A DNA stretch of 39,614 bases from Eubacteriales Family XIII. Incertae Sedis bacterium (GCA_031266025.1 JAISBV010000130.1:1-39614); one strand, 5' to 3'. Shown: positions 9,683-17,924, counted from the first letter of the stretch. The notes: a model not told the origin generated them from the sequence alone. Program-made: numbers and translations.

Positions 9683-9700
9683 GGTTCTCGCCGATACAAT
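9672..9700 (+). promoter_or_regulatory. Predicted sigma-A promoter for tgt (TTGACA-17-TACAAT)
   Basis: TTGACA 9672-9677, 17-nt spacer, TACAAT 9695-9700; overlaps the stop codon of the EamA gene. Confidence 0.8.
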
Positions 9701-9742
9701 GATTTATGAACAATCTTCTTCTGTGTTATAGGATCAGGATAT

Positions 9743-10858
9743 ATGCAAGCTGTAAGCTTTGAACTGATAAAAAAAGCGGCGCGCGGCGGCGCGCGCCGCG
9801 GGCGGCTTCACACGCCGCACGGCGTCGTCGAAACGCCGGCTTTCATGCCCGTCGGCACTGCCGGCGCGGTGAAAGCCATGCTGCCCGAACAGGTGGCGGA
9901 GTGCGGCGCCGAGATTGTGCTCTCCAATACGTATCATATGTATTTGCGGCCGGGCGAGTTGATTGTCCGCGACGCGGGCGGTCTCCACGGTTTCATGAAC
10001 TGGAAGCGCGCGATACTGACTGACAGCGGCGGCTTTCAGGTATTCAGCTTGGGCGCGCTCCGCAAAATCACGGAGGAAGGCGTCGCGTTTCGCTCACATA
10101 TAGACGGCTCTCGTCATATGATGTCGCCGGAGAAGTCCATAGAGATACAAAACGCGCTCGGCGCCGATATCATCATGGCCTTCGACGAGTGCGCGCCGTA
10201 TCCCGCCGACCGCTCCTATATTGAAAACTCGCTCGCGCGCACGACGCGTTGGCTGAAGCGCTGCAAGGATTTTCACAAAAATACGGAAACGCAGAGTCTG
10301 TTCGGTATAATGCAGGGCGGCGTCTACGCGGATCTGCGAATGCGGAGCGCGAATGAGATCACGGAGACGGATCTTCCCGGCTACGCCATAGGCGGCCTGA
10401 GCGTCGGAGAGCCCAAGTCCTTAATGTACGAAATGCTCGAAGTATCCGTTCCGCTGCTGCCCGAGCAAAAACCAAGGTATCTGATGGGCGTGGGCAGCCC
10501 TGACTGCCTGTTTGAAGGTGTGGAGCGCGGGATAGACATGTTCGACTGCGTATTGCCCACAAGGGTGGCGCGCAACGGACGGGCGCTCACATCTCAGGGG
10601 AACATAAATATAAAAAACGCGCGGTTTGAGCGGGATTTTTCGGCGCTCGATCCCAATTGCGATTGCTATGTCTGCCGAAATTATTCCTTGGCTTATCTGC
10701 GGCATCTGTTCAAATCCGGGGAAATGCTCTCGTCGATGCTGCTTACGGCGCACAATCTTGCCTTCCTGCAGAAACTTATGCGGGGCATGCGTCTCGCTAT
10801 AGAAGAAGACAGGTTCGCGGAGTACAAAAATAAGTATTACGCGGGGCTTCAAGCATAA
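9743..10858 (+). CDS. tgt: tRNA-guanine transglycosylase
   Basis: [17 protein letters not shown]..., [22 protein letters not shown], Zn site [18 protein letters not shown]. Confidence 0.97.
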   Translation: MQAVSFELIKKAARGGARRGRLHTPHGVVETPAFMPVGTAGAVKAMLPEQVAECGAEIVLSNTYHMYLRPGELIVRDAGGLHGFMNWKRAILTDSGGFQVFSLGALRKITEEGVAFRSHIDGSRHMMSPEKSIEIQNALGADIIMAFDECAPYPADRSYIENSLARTTRWLKRCKDFHKNTETQSLFGIMQGGVYADLRMRSANEITETDLPGYAIGGLSVGEPKSLMYEMLEVSVPLLPEQKPRYLMGVGSPDCLFEGVERGIDMFDCVLPTRVARNGRALTSQGNINIKNARFERDFSALDPNCDCYVCRNYSLAYLRHLFKSGEMLSSMLLTAHNLAFLQKLMRGMRLAIEEDRFAEYKNKYYAGLQA

Positions 10859-10887
10859 CTTCGCTATAAAAGGAGATTTTCAAAACT

Positions 10888-11829
10888 ATGCCTATTTTGG
10901 TACAAAAGGGTCTGCCCGCCTATGAGATATTAAGAGAAGAAAATGTCTTTGTGATGTACAAAGACAGGGCGGAAAAACAGGATATCCGTCCGCTCAGTAT
11001 CGCGATAGTGAACCTCATGCCCACAAAAGAGATCACGGAAACGCAGCTGATACGCATGTTGGCAAATACGCCGCTTCAGGTGGATCTGCATCTCTTGACG
11101 ATGGATTCTCACGAGTCCACGCATACAGACAGGCGTCACATGGACACATTCTACAAGACATACGAAGAAATCAAAAATCACCGTTTTGACGGCATGATCA
11201 TAACAGGCGCCCCCGTTGAATTCCTTCCGTTTGAAGAAGTGGATTATTGGAAAGAGCTCTCTGAGATCATGGAGTACACGAAGCGAAACGTATTCAGCGT
11301 CATGCACATATGCTGGGGCGCGCAGGCCGGATTGTATTATCATTTCGGAATCGACAAGCGCGTCACGCCCGCGAAGATATTCGGCGTATTCAAGCATACG
11401 GTGAACAATAAACGTTCCGAGTTGACGCGCGGCTTCGACGAGGAATTTTACGCGCCGCATTCGCGCAACACGCAGGTGTTGAAAGAGGATGTACTGCGCG
11501 TTCACGAACTCGAAATACTTGCGGAATCCGAGGACGCGGGCCTGCACATCATTGCTGCGGCAAACAATCGTCTTGTCTTCGTGCAGGGTCATAACGAATA
11601 TGACAGGAACACGCTGCGGCATGAATACGAGCGTGATATCGCGAAAGGCGCGCCGATCACGGTTCCCGTAAATTACTTTGAAGACGACGACCCCGAGGGG
11701 CGCGTCATCGTAAAATGGAGCTGTCACGGCAACCTGTTTTTTACGAATTGGCTGAATTTTGTATATCAGGAAACGCCGTATGACCTTGCGGATTTAGACG
11801 GAATGCGCACGGAGCGCGGCGCACTGTGA
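10888..11829 (+). CDS. metA: Homoserine O-acyltransferase MetA (predicted acetyl-CoA specific)
   Basis: MPILVQKGLPAYEILREENVFVMY...; VNLMPTKEITETQLIRML; TGAPVEFLPFEEVDYW; HICWGAQAGLYYHFGI. Confidence 0.95.
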   Translation: MPILVQKGLPAYEILREENVFVMYKDRAEKQDIRPLSIAIVNLMPTKEITETQLIRMLANTPLQVDLHLLTMDSHESTHTDRRHMDTFYKTYEEIKNHRFDGMIITGAPVEFLPFEEVDYWKELSEIMEYTKRNVFSVMHICWGAQAGLYYHFGIDKRVTPAKIFGVFKHTVNNKRSELTRGFDEEFYAPHSRNTQVLKEDVLRVHELEILAESEDAGLHIIAAANNRLVFVQGHNEYDRNTLRHEYERDIAKGAPITVPVNYFEDDDPEGRVIVKWSCHGNLFFTNWLNFVYQETPYDLADLDGMRTERGAL

Positions 11830-13025
11830 GTCCGCACGCCGGCGCCCGCGCGGGCGAGACGGTCTGCGGCGCGGACGTATTCTGCGTGCATGAGGCTTGC
11901 GGCGGATGTCGCTATAGGGATATCTCTTATGCTGAGCAGCTTGCGGTCAAGGGCGGCGCTTTTCGGCGCGCGCTCGAAGATAAGGGGATAGTTCCCGAAG
12001 AATTATTGGAAATCGCGGGCAGTCCGCGTCTCATCGCCTATAGGAACAAGATGGACTATACATTCGGCGACGAGTTCAAAGGAGGCCCGCTGACGCTCGG
12101 CATGCACAGGCGCAAGAGCTTTATGTCCGTGATAACGACGGATCGCTGCCGTCTCGTGGATCGGGATTTCAACCGCGTGCTCACGGGAACCCTGAGTTTT
12201 GCGGCTGATAGGGGCTATACCGCCTATAACAAAAAGAGCCATGTGGGTCTTTTGCGCAATCTTGTTGTTCGCAAGGGCGTGCGCACGGGTCAGCTTCTGA
12301 TCAACCTCGTCACATCGTCGCAGGGCGACGTCGACGGGCCGGCCTTTGCCCGGGAGGTGTGTTCACTTGTACAGGAAAGCCGCGTCGTCGGCGTTTTGCA
12401 CTGCGTCAACGATAATCCGGCCGACTTTGTCCGAGCGGAGGATCGCCGACTGCTCTGCGGAGACGACCATTATTTTGAGGAGATAATGGGGCTGACATTC
12501 AAGGTCAGCGCTTTTTCGTTTTTCCAGACAAACGTGGAAGCCTCCGAGCGGCTGTACGAAACGGCGCTGTCGTGGATTCCCGATCCGGCCGAGAAGACGG
12601 TGTTCGATCTCTACTGCGGCGCGGGAACCGTCACTCAGGCCGCTGCGGCGCGCGGCGCGGGTCTTGCCGTGGGCGTGGAGCTTGTTCCTGAGGCCGTGGC
12701 GGCCGCAACCGAGAACGCCGCGCTGAACGGACTTGCGAATTGCCGCTTCATCGAGGGCGACGTGCTCACGGTTCTTGATCGGCTCGTCGAGAAACCTGAC
12801 GTGATCATTCTCGACCCGCCGAGAGCGGGCGTTCACCCAAAGGCCTTGCGAAAGATCGTCGATTGCCGCGCGAAGACTGTCGTATATATCTCATGCAATC
12901 CGAACAGCTTGGCGGATAATCTCGCTTTTATGCGGGATAGCTACAGTGTAAAACGCGTTCGCGCCTTCGATAATTTCCCGTTTACGGCTCACACGGAAGC
13001 CGTGGCGCTTTTGGAGTCTGTGTAG
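11826..13025 (+). CDS. 23S rRNA (uracil-5-)-methyltransferase, RumA/TrmA family
   Basis: C..CGGCRYRDISYAEQL Fe-S motif; FFQTNVEASERLYETAL; FDLYCGAGTVTQAAA; ILDPPRAGVHPKALRKI; VYISCNPNSLADNL. GTG start overlapping metA. Confidence 0.93.
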   Translation: MSPHAGARAGETVCGADVFCVHEACGGCRYRDISYAEQLAVKGGAFRRALEDKGIVPEELLEIAGSPRLIAYRNKMDYTFGDEFKGGPLTLGMHRRKSFMSVITTDRCRLVDRDFNRVLTGTLSFAADRGYTAYNKKSHVGLLRNLVVRKGVRTGQLLINLVTSSQGDVDGPAFAREVCSLVQESRVVGVLHCVNDNPADFVRAEDRRLLCGDDHYFEEIMGLTFKVSAFSFFQTNVEASERLYETALSWIPDPAEKTVFDLYCGAGTVTQAAAARGAGLAVGVELVPEAVAAATENAALNGLANCRFIEGDVLTVLDRLVEKPDVIILDPPRAGVHPKALRKIVDCRAKTVVYISCNPNSLADNLAFMRDSYSVKRVRAFDNFPFTAHTEAVALLESV

Positions 13026-13026
13026 G

Positions 13027-13788
13027 ATGAGTTACCCAAGTAAATTTAATAAGCGCGCGGCCTACGGCGGAGGGCGTTTGGCCATTTTGGACGAGCTGCG
13101 CGGTTTCGCGATCATCAATATGGCAGCTTACCACGTCTGCTACGACCTCGTCTTTATACACGGTTTCGATTGGCCGTGGTTTCGCGGCGCGCGGGCGGAT
13201 CTGTGGCAGGAGTTTATCTGCCTGTCGTTTATATTCATAGCGGGCGTCTGCACCCGTTTTTCGGGTCGTCCGTTTGTAAGAGCTTTCAAGGTTTGCGTTT
13301 GTGCGCTTTTGATAACGGCGGTCACGCTTTACGCGTATCCCGATCAGTTAATTGTATTCGGCATATTGCATTGTCTCGGCGCGTCCATGCTTATATACGC
13401 CGTGCTTGCCCCGCTGTTTCGCGGATTTCCGGCGCCGGTCGGATTTGTCTTGGCCATACTGCTCGCTTTGGCGACATGGAATGTAGTGAACGGCGTGTTC
13501 GGCATAGGGAGCTTTTCTGTCCGGCTGCCGTCCTTCCTGTATGGTACGGGCTTTCTCTTTCCGTTCGGCTTAAAGAACGCCGGTTTCTTCTCTGCGGATT
13601 ATTTTCCGCTGCTTCCGTATCTGTTCGTGTTCCTTGCGGGCAGCGCGGCGAGCCCGCTCGCGAGACTCATTCCGCCTGTTCTCGGCCGCGTTCACGCGCG
13701 GCCTTTGGCTTACCTCGGCCGGCACAGCATGTTGATATACCTGCTGCATCAGCCGATTGCGATCACACTGCTCGGCCTGTTGCTGTGA
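13027..13788 (+). CDS. DUF1624 / heparan-alpha-glucosaminide N-acetyltransferase-like membrane protein
   Basis: RLAILDELRGFAIINMAAYHVCYDLVFIHGFDWPWF...FIFIAGVCTRFS; polytopic. Confidence 0.8.
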   Translation: MSYPSKFNKRAAYGGGRLAILDELRGFAIINMAAYHVCYDLVFIHGFDWPWFRGARADLWQEFICLSFIFIAGVCTRFSGRPFVRAFKVCVCALLITAVTLYAYPDQLIVFGILHCLGASMLIYAVLAPLFRGFPAPVGFVLAILLALATWNVVNGVFGIGSFSVRLPSFLYGTGFLFPFGLKNAGFFSADYFPLLPYLFVFLAGSAASPLARLIPPVLGRVHARPLAYLGRHSMLIYLLHQPIAITLLGLLL

Positions 13789-13847
13789 GACTTTGTTCAA
13801 AACTTGCGTATACAAAACAGTAGTTATTTTAAAAGGTTCAGTCAAGA

Positions 13848-13987
13848 CTACTCAAACGCCGCGTCAGTTTTTCTCAGATCGGGTTCTGAGACGAATTTTG
13901 CCCTCGGAACGTACACAGTAGTACGTGAGAAGGCCAAAATTCGAATCAGGTTCCGAAATGGGTAAAAATCACGTGGGGTTTGAGTAG
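13848..13987. repeat. Repeat family B, copy B1: long imperfect hairpin element with terminal inverted repeats
   Basis: Ends ctactcaaacgccgcgtcag.../...aaaaatcacgtggggtttgagtag; inner arms gggttctgagacgaattttg/caaaattcgaatcaggttcc; core ggaacgtac-acagta-gtacgtgag. Second copy at 37943-38201. Confidence 0.85.
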
Positions 13988-14007
13988 TTACAAAAGGAGA
14001 ACCGTAG

Positions 14008-14931
14008 ATGAAAAAACCTATCTTGGTCATTATGGCCGCGGGAATGGGCAGCCGTTACGGCGGTCTGAAGCAGATAGAACCCATGGGGCCGGGCGGAGAG
14101 ATTATCATGGATTACTCCGTATACGATGCCGTAAGGGCGGGGTTTGAACGGCTCGTGTGCATTATAAAGCGTGAAAATCGAGACGACTTTGACAGACTCC
14201 TCGGCGCCGGGGCGCGCGGACGCATCGACACGGCGTACGCGTTCCAGTCCGTCCGGCAGTTGTCGGGCGGTTTCAGCGTTCCCGAGGGCAGGGAAAAACC
14301 GTGGGGCACGGCGCAGGCGGTGCTGTCCGCCCGTGAGCTCATTGGGGAAAACCCCTTCCTCGTCATAAACGCCGACGACTACTACGGGCCTACAGCGTTC
14401 AAAACGGCCTTTGATTGGCTTAGCGCGCCGAGAAGCGGGGGCGGGAAGCATGAATACGGCATGGTCGGTTATCTCACAAAAAACACGCTGACGGATCACG
14501 GCGCTGTGACGCGCGGCGTTTGCGAAACCGACGCGCGCGGAAAACTGTCGCGCATAAAAGAGCGAACCGGGATAGAAAAGAGCCTCGGCGGGGCGCGTTT
14601 CCCGTCGGACGACGGCGCTTGGACGGAGATAAGCGGGGATACGCTCGTTTCTATGAATTTTTGGTGTTTGACGCCGGCCTTTTTGGACTTGGCGGCGCGT
14701 GACTTCCCGCACTTTCTTTCGGAGAACCTGCTCATAAATCCCCAAAAATGTGAATACCTTCTTCCTGCTGTAATCGACGCTCAGATTCGCAGGGGCGAGG
14801 CGGAGGTCTCGGTGCTGAAGAGCGAGGACAAATGGTACGGCGTCACATACAAAGAGGATAGGGAAAGCGTGAGCGATGCCATGCGCGAAAAACACAGGGT
14901 GGGGCTTTATCCGTCGCCCTTGTGGAACTGA
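14008..14931 (+). CDS. Nucleotidyltransferase-fold protein (NDP-sugar pyrophosphorylase-like)
   Basis: MKKPILVIMAAGMGSRYGGLKQIEPMGPGGEIIMDYSVYDA; VINADDYYG; RBS aaaggag. Confidence 0.85.
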   Translation: MKKPILVIMAAGMGSRYGGLKQIEPMGPGGEIIMDYSVYDAVRAGFERLVCIIKRENRDDFDRLLGAGARGRIDTAYAFQSVRQLSGGFSVPEGREKPWGTAQAVLSARELIGENPFLVINADDYYGPTAFKTAFDWLSAPRSGGGKHEYGMVGYLTKNTLTDHGAVTRGVCETDARGKLSRIKERTGIEKSLGGARFPSDDGAWTEISGDTLVSMNFWCLTPAFLDLAARDFPHFLSENLLINPQKCEYLLPAVIDAQIRRGEAEVSVLKSEDKWYGVTYKEDRESVSDAMREKHRVGLYPSPLWN

Positions 14932-14952
14932 GACCGGTAAAGGGGGCCGCGC

Positions 14953-15522
14953 GTGAAAAAAATACATATGTTCTTGACGGGTGAACGGGGTGTGGGCAAA
15001 TCCACTGCGATCAGGAAGTTCACGAACCGCCTCGTCTTGCTTCGCGCCGACGTCGGCGGCTTCAAAACAGTAGCCGGCCCGGAGGACGAACGAGGGCGTG
15101 ACGCCGTATATATCATGCCTTACGGAGAAAACGCGGAGTGTTCGCTCGCCTTTTCGAAAGATCGCATGGTTGCGATCAGGGACAGACGCGCGTTCCGATA
15201 CGAGAGCTATGCCGATGTGTTCGACGGTCTCGGCGCGGAGCTTTTACGGCGAGCCGCGCACTGTGATCTGATAATAATGGATGAGCTCGGCTTTATGGAG
15301 ACCGATGCGCTCGGATTCCAAAAGACGGTTTTTTCCCTTCTTGACGGCGCGGCGCCGGTATTGGGCGTGGTCAAGCCGCCGTCCGCGTCTAAGAGCCTTC
15401 CATTCCTCTCCGGCGTACGCTCTCACGAAAAAGTGCGCGTATTCACGGTAACGCCGGAAAACAGGGATGAAACGCCCGATATGCTGTTTGATTTCTTCAG
15501 TTACAGTTCAGAGGTATGTTGA
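14953..15522 (+). CDS. THEP1-like nucleoside-triphosphatase
   Basis: IHMFLTGERGVGKSTAIRKF (P-loop), LIIMDELGFMETDALGFQ. Confidence 0.8.
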   Translation: MKKIHMFLTGERGVGKSTAIRKFTNRLVLLRADVGGFKTVAGPEDERGRDAVYIMPYGENAECSLAFSKDRMVAIRDRRAFRYESYADVFDGLGAELLRRAAHCDLIIMDELGFMETDALGFQKTVFSLLDGAAPVLGVVKPPSASKSLPFLSGVRSHEKVRVFTVTPENRDETPDMLFDFFSYSSEVC

Positions 15523-15579
15523 CGGGATACATGAATGAGGAATTATTCATTCATTTTGTTGCGCGCCTATCCTCGTTTG

Positions 15580-15672
15580 CTTGTTTTACGCGGCTTCAGC
15601 CGCAGTGTAAAACAGGACAGCGTAGCGAACGCAGTGAGCGGAGAAGTGAGCGTAGCGAACGGTGCGCCTTAT
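15580..15672. repeat. Repeat family D: structured 'gcgtagcgaacgcagtgagcgg' element
   Basis: Hairpin gttttac-gcggct-tc-agccgc-agt-gtaaaac followed by ggacagcgtagcgaacgcagtgagcggagaagtgagcgtagcgaac; an analogous module lies inside B2. Confidence 0.7.
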
Positions 15673-15731
15673 GCAAACGATTGGAAGGCGCCATTCGAGA
15701 ACTCCCCGGCTTCAGCCGGTAGGAGTTTACC

Positions 15732-15758
15732 GTCATTCCGGGACAAGCCCGGAATGAC
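15732..15758. repeat. Repeat family C copy: palindromic gtcattccgggacaagcccggaatgac
   Basis: Palindromic sequence; related to 37274-37341. Confidence 0.85.
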
Positions 15759-15856
15759 ATCCTTTTGGATTATAAAGGTGTAATACCTTATTTCGCAGCT
15801 AACCTCTGAACTGTAACATTTTTCAAATTTTTTAATAAATCTTAAACCATTGCACG

Positions 15857-15885
15857 TTGACGCTATTTCTTATATATGCTAAAAT
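15857..15885 (+). promoter_or_regulatory. Predicted sigma-A promoter (TTGACG-17-TAAAAT with extended -10 TGC)
   Basis: TTGACG 15857-15862; TGCTAAAAT ending at 15885. Confidence 0.75.
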
Positions 15886-15981
15886 TTTCATGAGAAGTTC
15901 AATCAATCCCGTCAATTAAAATCGACCGGCAGGAAATGCGCGATCAAAACCGGTCGACAGGTGTCTTTCGGAGGAACGCCT

Positions 15982-16089
15982 ATGTATACCGTACTGATCG
16001 ACAAAGAAAAAGTGAGCGCCCTCGCCCCGCTTCTTGATAGCGGAGAGAACGCAAGAAATGATTTTCTATTCTTTACCCGGCGTGAGTAA
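15982..16089 (+). CDS. Candidate 35-aa small ORF MYTVLIDKEKVSALAPLLDSGENARNDFLFFTRRE
   Basis: Strong RBS (cggaggaacgcct ATG), upstream promoter at 15857-15885, ends inside the 3' end of convergent yerC. Could be a truncated gene. Confidence 0.45.
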   Translation: MYTVLIDKEKVSALAPLLDSGENARNDFLFFTRRE

Positions 16090-16383
16090 TCGGTCTGAGA
16101 GGTGTTTGATAGCTGTAACATAGCCTTCCGCGCCGTAACGATAGCACTTGTTTATGCGGCTTATCGTCGCAGTGCTGGCCTTTGTCAGCCTCTCGATTTC
16201 CTGATAGGTTTTGCCCTCGGACAAAAGCTTCGCGATGAAAAAGCGCTGTGAAAGAGCGCGCAATTCATTGACGGTGCTGACGTCCTCAAAGAAACGATAG
16301 CATTCCTCGGCGTTTTGCAAGGAAAGGACGGCCTCAAAAAAAGTATCTGTTTCGGGGCTTCGGAATTTCGATTTGTAAGCCAC
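16066..16383 (-). CDS. yerC: YerC/YecD family TrpR-related protein
   Basis: LSLQNAEECYRFFEDVSTVNELRALSQRFFIAKLLSEGKTYQEIERLTKASTATISRINKCYRYGAEGY. Confidence 0.93.
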   Translation of the reverse strand: MAYKSKFRSPETDTFFEAVLSLQNAEECYRFFEDVSTVNELRALSQRFFIAKLLSEGKTYQEIERLTKASTATISRINKCYRYGAEGYVTAIKHLSDRLLTPGKE

Positions 16384-16426
16384 TGCGACAAATCCTCCTC
16401 AATCGCACATAAAGTAAAGGCGCGCC

Positions 16427-17059
16427 ATGTTTGATGAAAAAAAATTGTTGCTTTATCTTTGTACCGACCGCGCCCTCGCGCGGGAACGTTCGCTTGATCA
16501 AGTAACGGAGATCGCGATCAAAGGCGGCGTCACTATGGTGCAGCTTCGCGAGAAAGAGCTTAACACGCGTGATTTTTTAAAAGCGGCGTTTTCTATGCGG
16601 TCGCTGACAAGGCGTCTCGGCGTGCCGCTCGTGATAAACGACCGTGCGGACATAGCGTTGGCCGTCGGCGCGGACGGTGTTCATCTCGGCGCTTCGGACA
16701 TGCCCGTCGAAACGGCGCGTAAGATAGTCGGAACCGGTATTTTCATAGGCGCCACAGCCCGAAGCGTTGAAGCGGCGCTCACGGCAAAACGGGCCGGCGC
16801 CGATTATCTGGGCGTCGGCGCCATGTTCCCCACGGGAACGAAGTCGGACACGGTGACAATAGGCGCGGATGCGCTCCGAGATATCAAAGCGGCGACCGGG
16901 TTGCCCATCGTCGGCATAGGCGGCGTGAACGCGCATAACGCGGAATCCGTGATGCTCGCCGGCGCGAGCGGCATAGCCGTCGTCTCGGCTATATTGTCGG
17001 CGGAAGACGTATATGCGGCGGCGCGCGCGCTCAGGTTGGCGGCGGAGCGATCATTATAA
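16427..17059 (+). CDS. thiE: Thiamine phosphate synthase
   Basis: GGVTMVQLREKELNTRDFL; VINDRADIALAVGADGVHLG; GVGAMFPTGTKSD; GIGGVNAHNAESVMLAGASGIAVVSAI. Confidence 0.95.
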   Translation: MFDEKKLLLYLCTDRALARERSLDQVTEIAIKGGVTMVQLREKELNTRDFLKAAFSMRSLTRRLGVPLVINDRADIALAVGADGVHLGASDMPVETARKIVGTGIFIGATARSVEAALTAKRAGADYLGVGAMFPTGTKSDTVTIGADALRDIKAATGLPIVGIGGVNAHNAESVMLAGASGIAVVSAILSAEDVYAAARALRLAAERSL

Positions 17060-17063
17060 CGCA

Positions 17064-17687
17064 TTATTCGTCCAGCAAATAATCCCTTATTATATCGGTA
17101 GCAACGCCGTAAATATTTATAAAGGGTGAATCCCTGTCCACAAGCATACCCGATATCGCTTCGCCGAGCCGTTTGTCGTCGTACATATAATCAAGCTTGG
17201 CGAAATAGACGGACGTCATAGCTATATACGCGCCCATATTGGAATTCGGATGCTCGTCGTGATAGGCGGCGACTATGACGCCGTCGTCGCATTTTGCCGT
17301 CACGGTCGTGCAATGAGCGTCGCGCCAAATGAAAAAAGGCGTTTCCGTCTTGCCGTGCAGCAATTGCTTATAACGACTCGACGCCTCTATATTTTTTTCA
17401 AGCAGCGATATCAGCGTATTCAGATCGTCGGGACTGTACTGCGGAACGTCGGGGCTGAACGGCGTGAAATTCACCATACAAAGCGTATCCGCATGATCGT
17501 TATGATCTATTTTGCTCATGATGAACAAGCTGCGCCCGTAACCGTGCAACTCGTTGAACAGCTCAAACGCTATTTCGCCCGTCACATTGTTTACACGGTT
17601 CAGATCTATGATCTGCGAATCCTCTCTCCTGCCGGAAAAAGAAACATTGATTAAGCCGTTGTTTTGCTTCTGTACATGTATCGCCAT
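17064..17687 (-). CDS. Uncharacterised 207-aa protein
   Basis: Full ORF with RBS (aggagctccac ATG); no family recognised by eye. Confidence 0.75.
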   Translation of the reverse strand: MAIHVQKQNNGLINVSFSGRREDSQIIDLNRVNNVTGEIAFELFNELHGYGRSLFIMSKIDHNDHADTLCMVNFTPFSPDVPQYSPDDLNTLISLLEKNIEASSRYKQLLHGKTETPFFIWRDAHCTTVTAKCDDGVIVAAYHDEHPNSNMGAYIAMTSVYFAKLDYMYDDKRLGEAISGMLVDRDSPFINIYGVATDIIRDYLLDE

Positions 17688-17707
17688 GTGGAGCTCCTAT
17701 CTTTGAT

Positions 17708-17772
17708 GTTATAACGCATCAGCAGAAAAATTTCGAATGTAGAAATTTTTCTTACACCTGTGCGTTTCAACG
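17708..17772 (-). repeat. Repeat family A, copy A3 (reverse orientation, directly upstream of the 207-aa ORF)
   Basis: Minus strand: cgttgaaacgcacaggtgtaagaaaaatttctacattcgaaatttttctgctgatgcgttataac. Confidence 0.7.
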
Positions 17773-17867
17773 AAGCGGGGGAGATGCCCACCGCTTGTTG
17801 CGGGAAGCGGAGCCCGCCGCCGTAACTTCGCCTGAAGCGGGGACATTGGCAGCGAAGTTATGATTCC

Positions 17868-17901
17868 ATTATACCCGACTTTTTGCTAAAAAAAAAGTCA
17901 A
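17868..17901 (-). promoter_or_regulatory. Possible minus-strand promoter with atypical 22-nt spacer containing a T9 tract; also overlaps a weak hairpin after proA
   Basis: Minus strand TTGACT (17901-17896), T-run, TATAAT (17873-17868); also gacttttt/aaaaagtc inverted repeat. Confidence 0.3.
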
Positions 17902-17924
17902 TACTGTTTTTTGTTTATTCCGCT

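Noticed and set aside
13969-14967. Long antisense ORF (332 aa) opposite the nucleotidyltransferase
   Set aside because: Arg/His/Ala-rich product typical of the shadow frame of a GC-biased gene; no RBS or recognisable motif, and the sense strand encodes a clear protein.
15516-15783. ORFs 15516..15722 and 15535..15783 (SERSER proteins)
   Set aside because: Translations of repeat families C and D (RSERSERRSERSER), a known kind of artefactual ORF from palindromic repeats.
16384-16426. TPP riboswitch in front of thiE
   Set aside because: Only 43 nt between yerC and thiE, and no THI-box-like sequence (CUGAGA...) seen.
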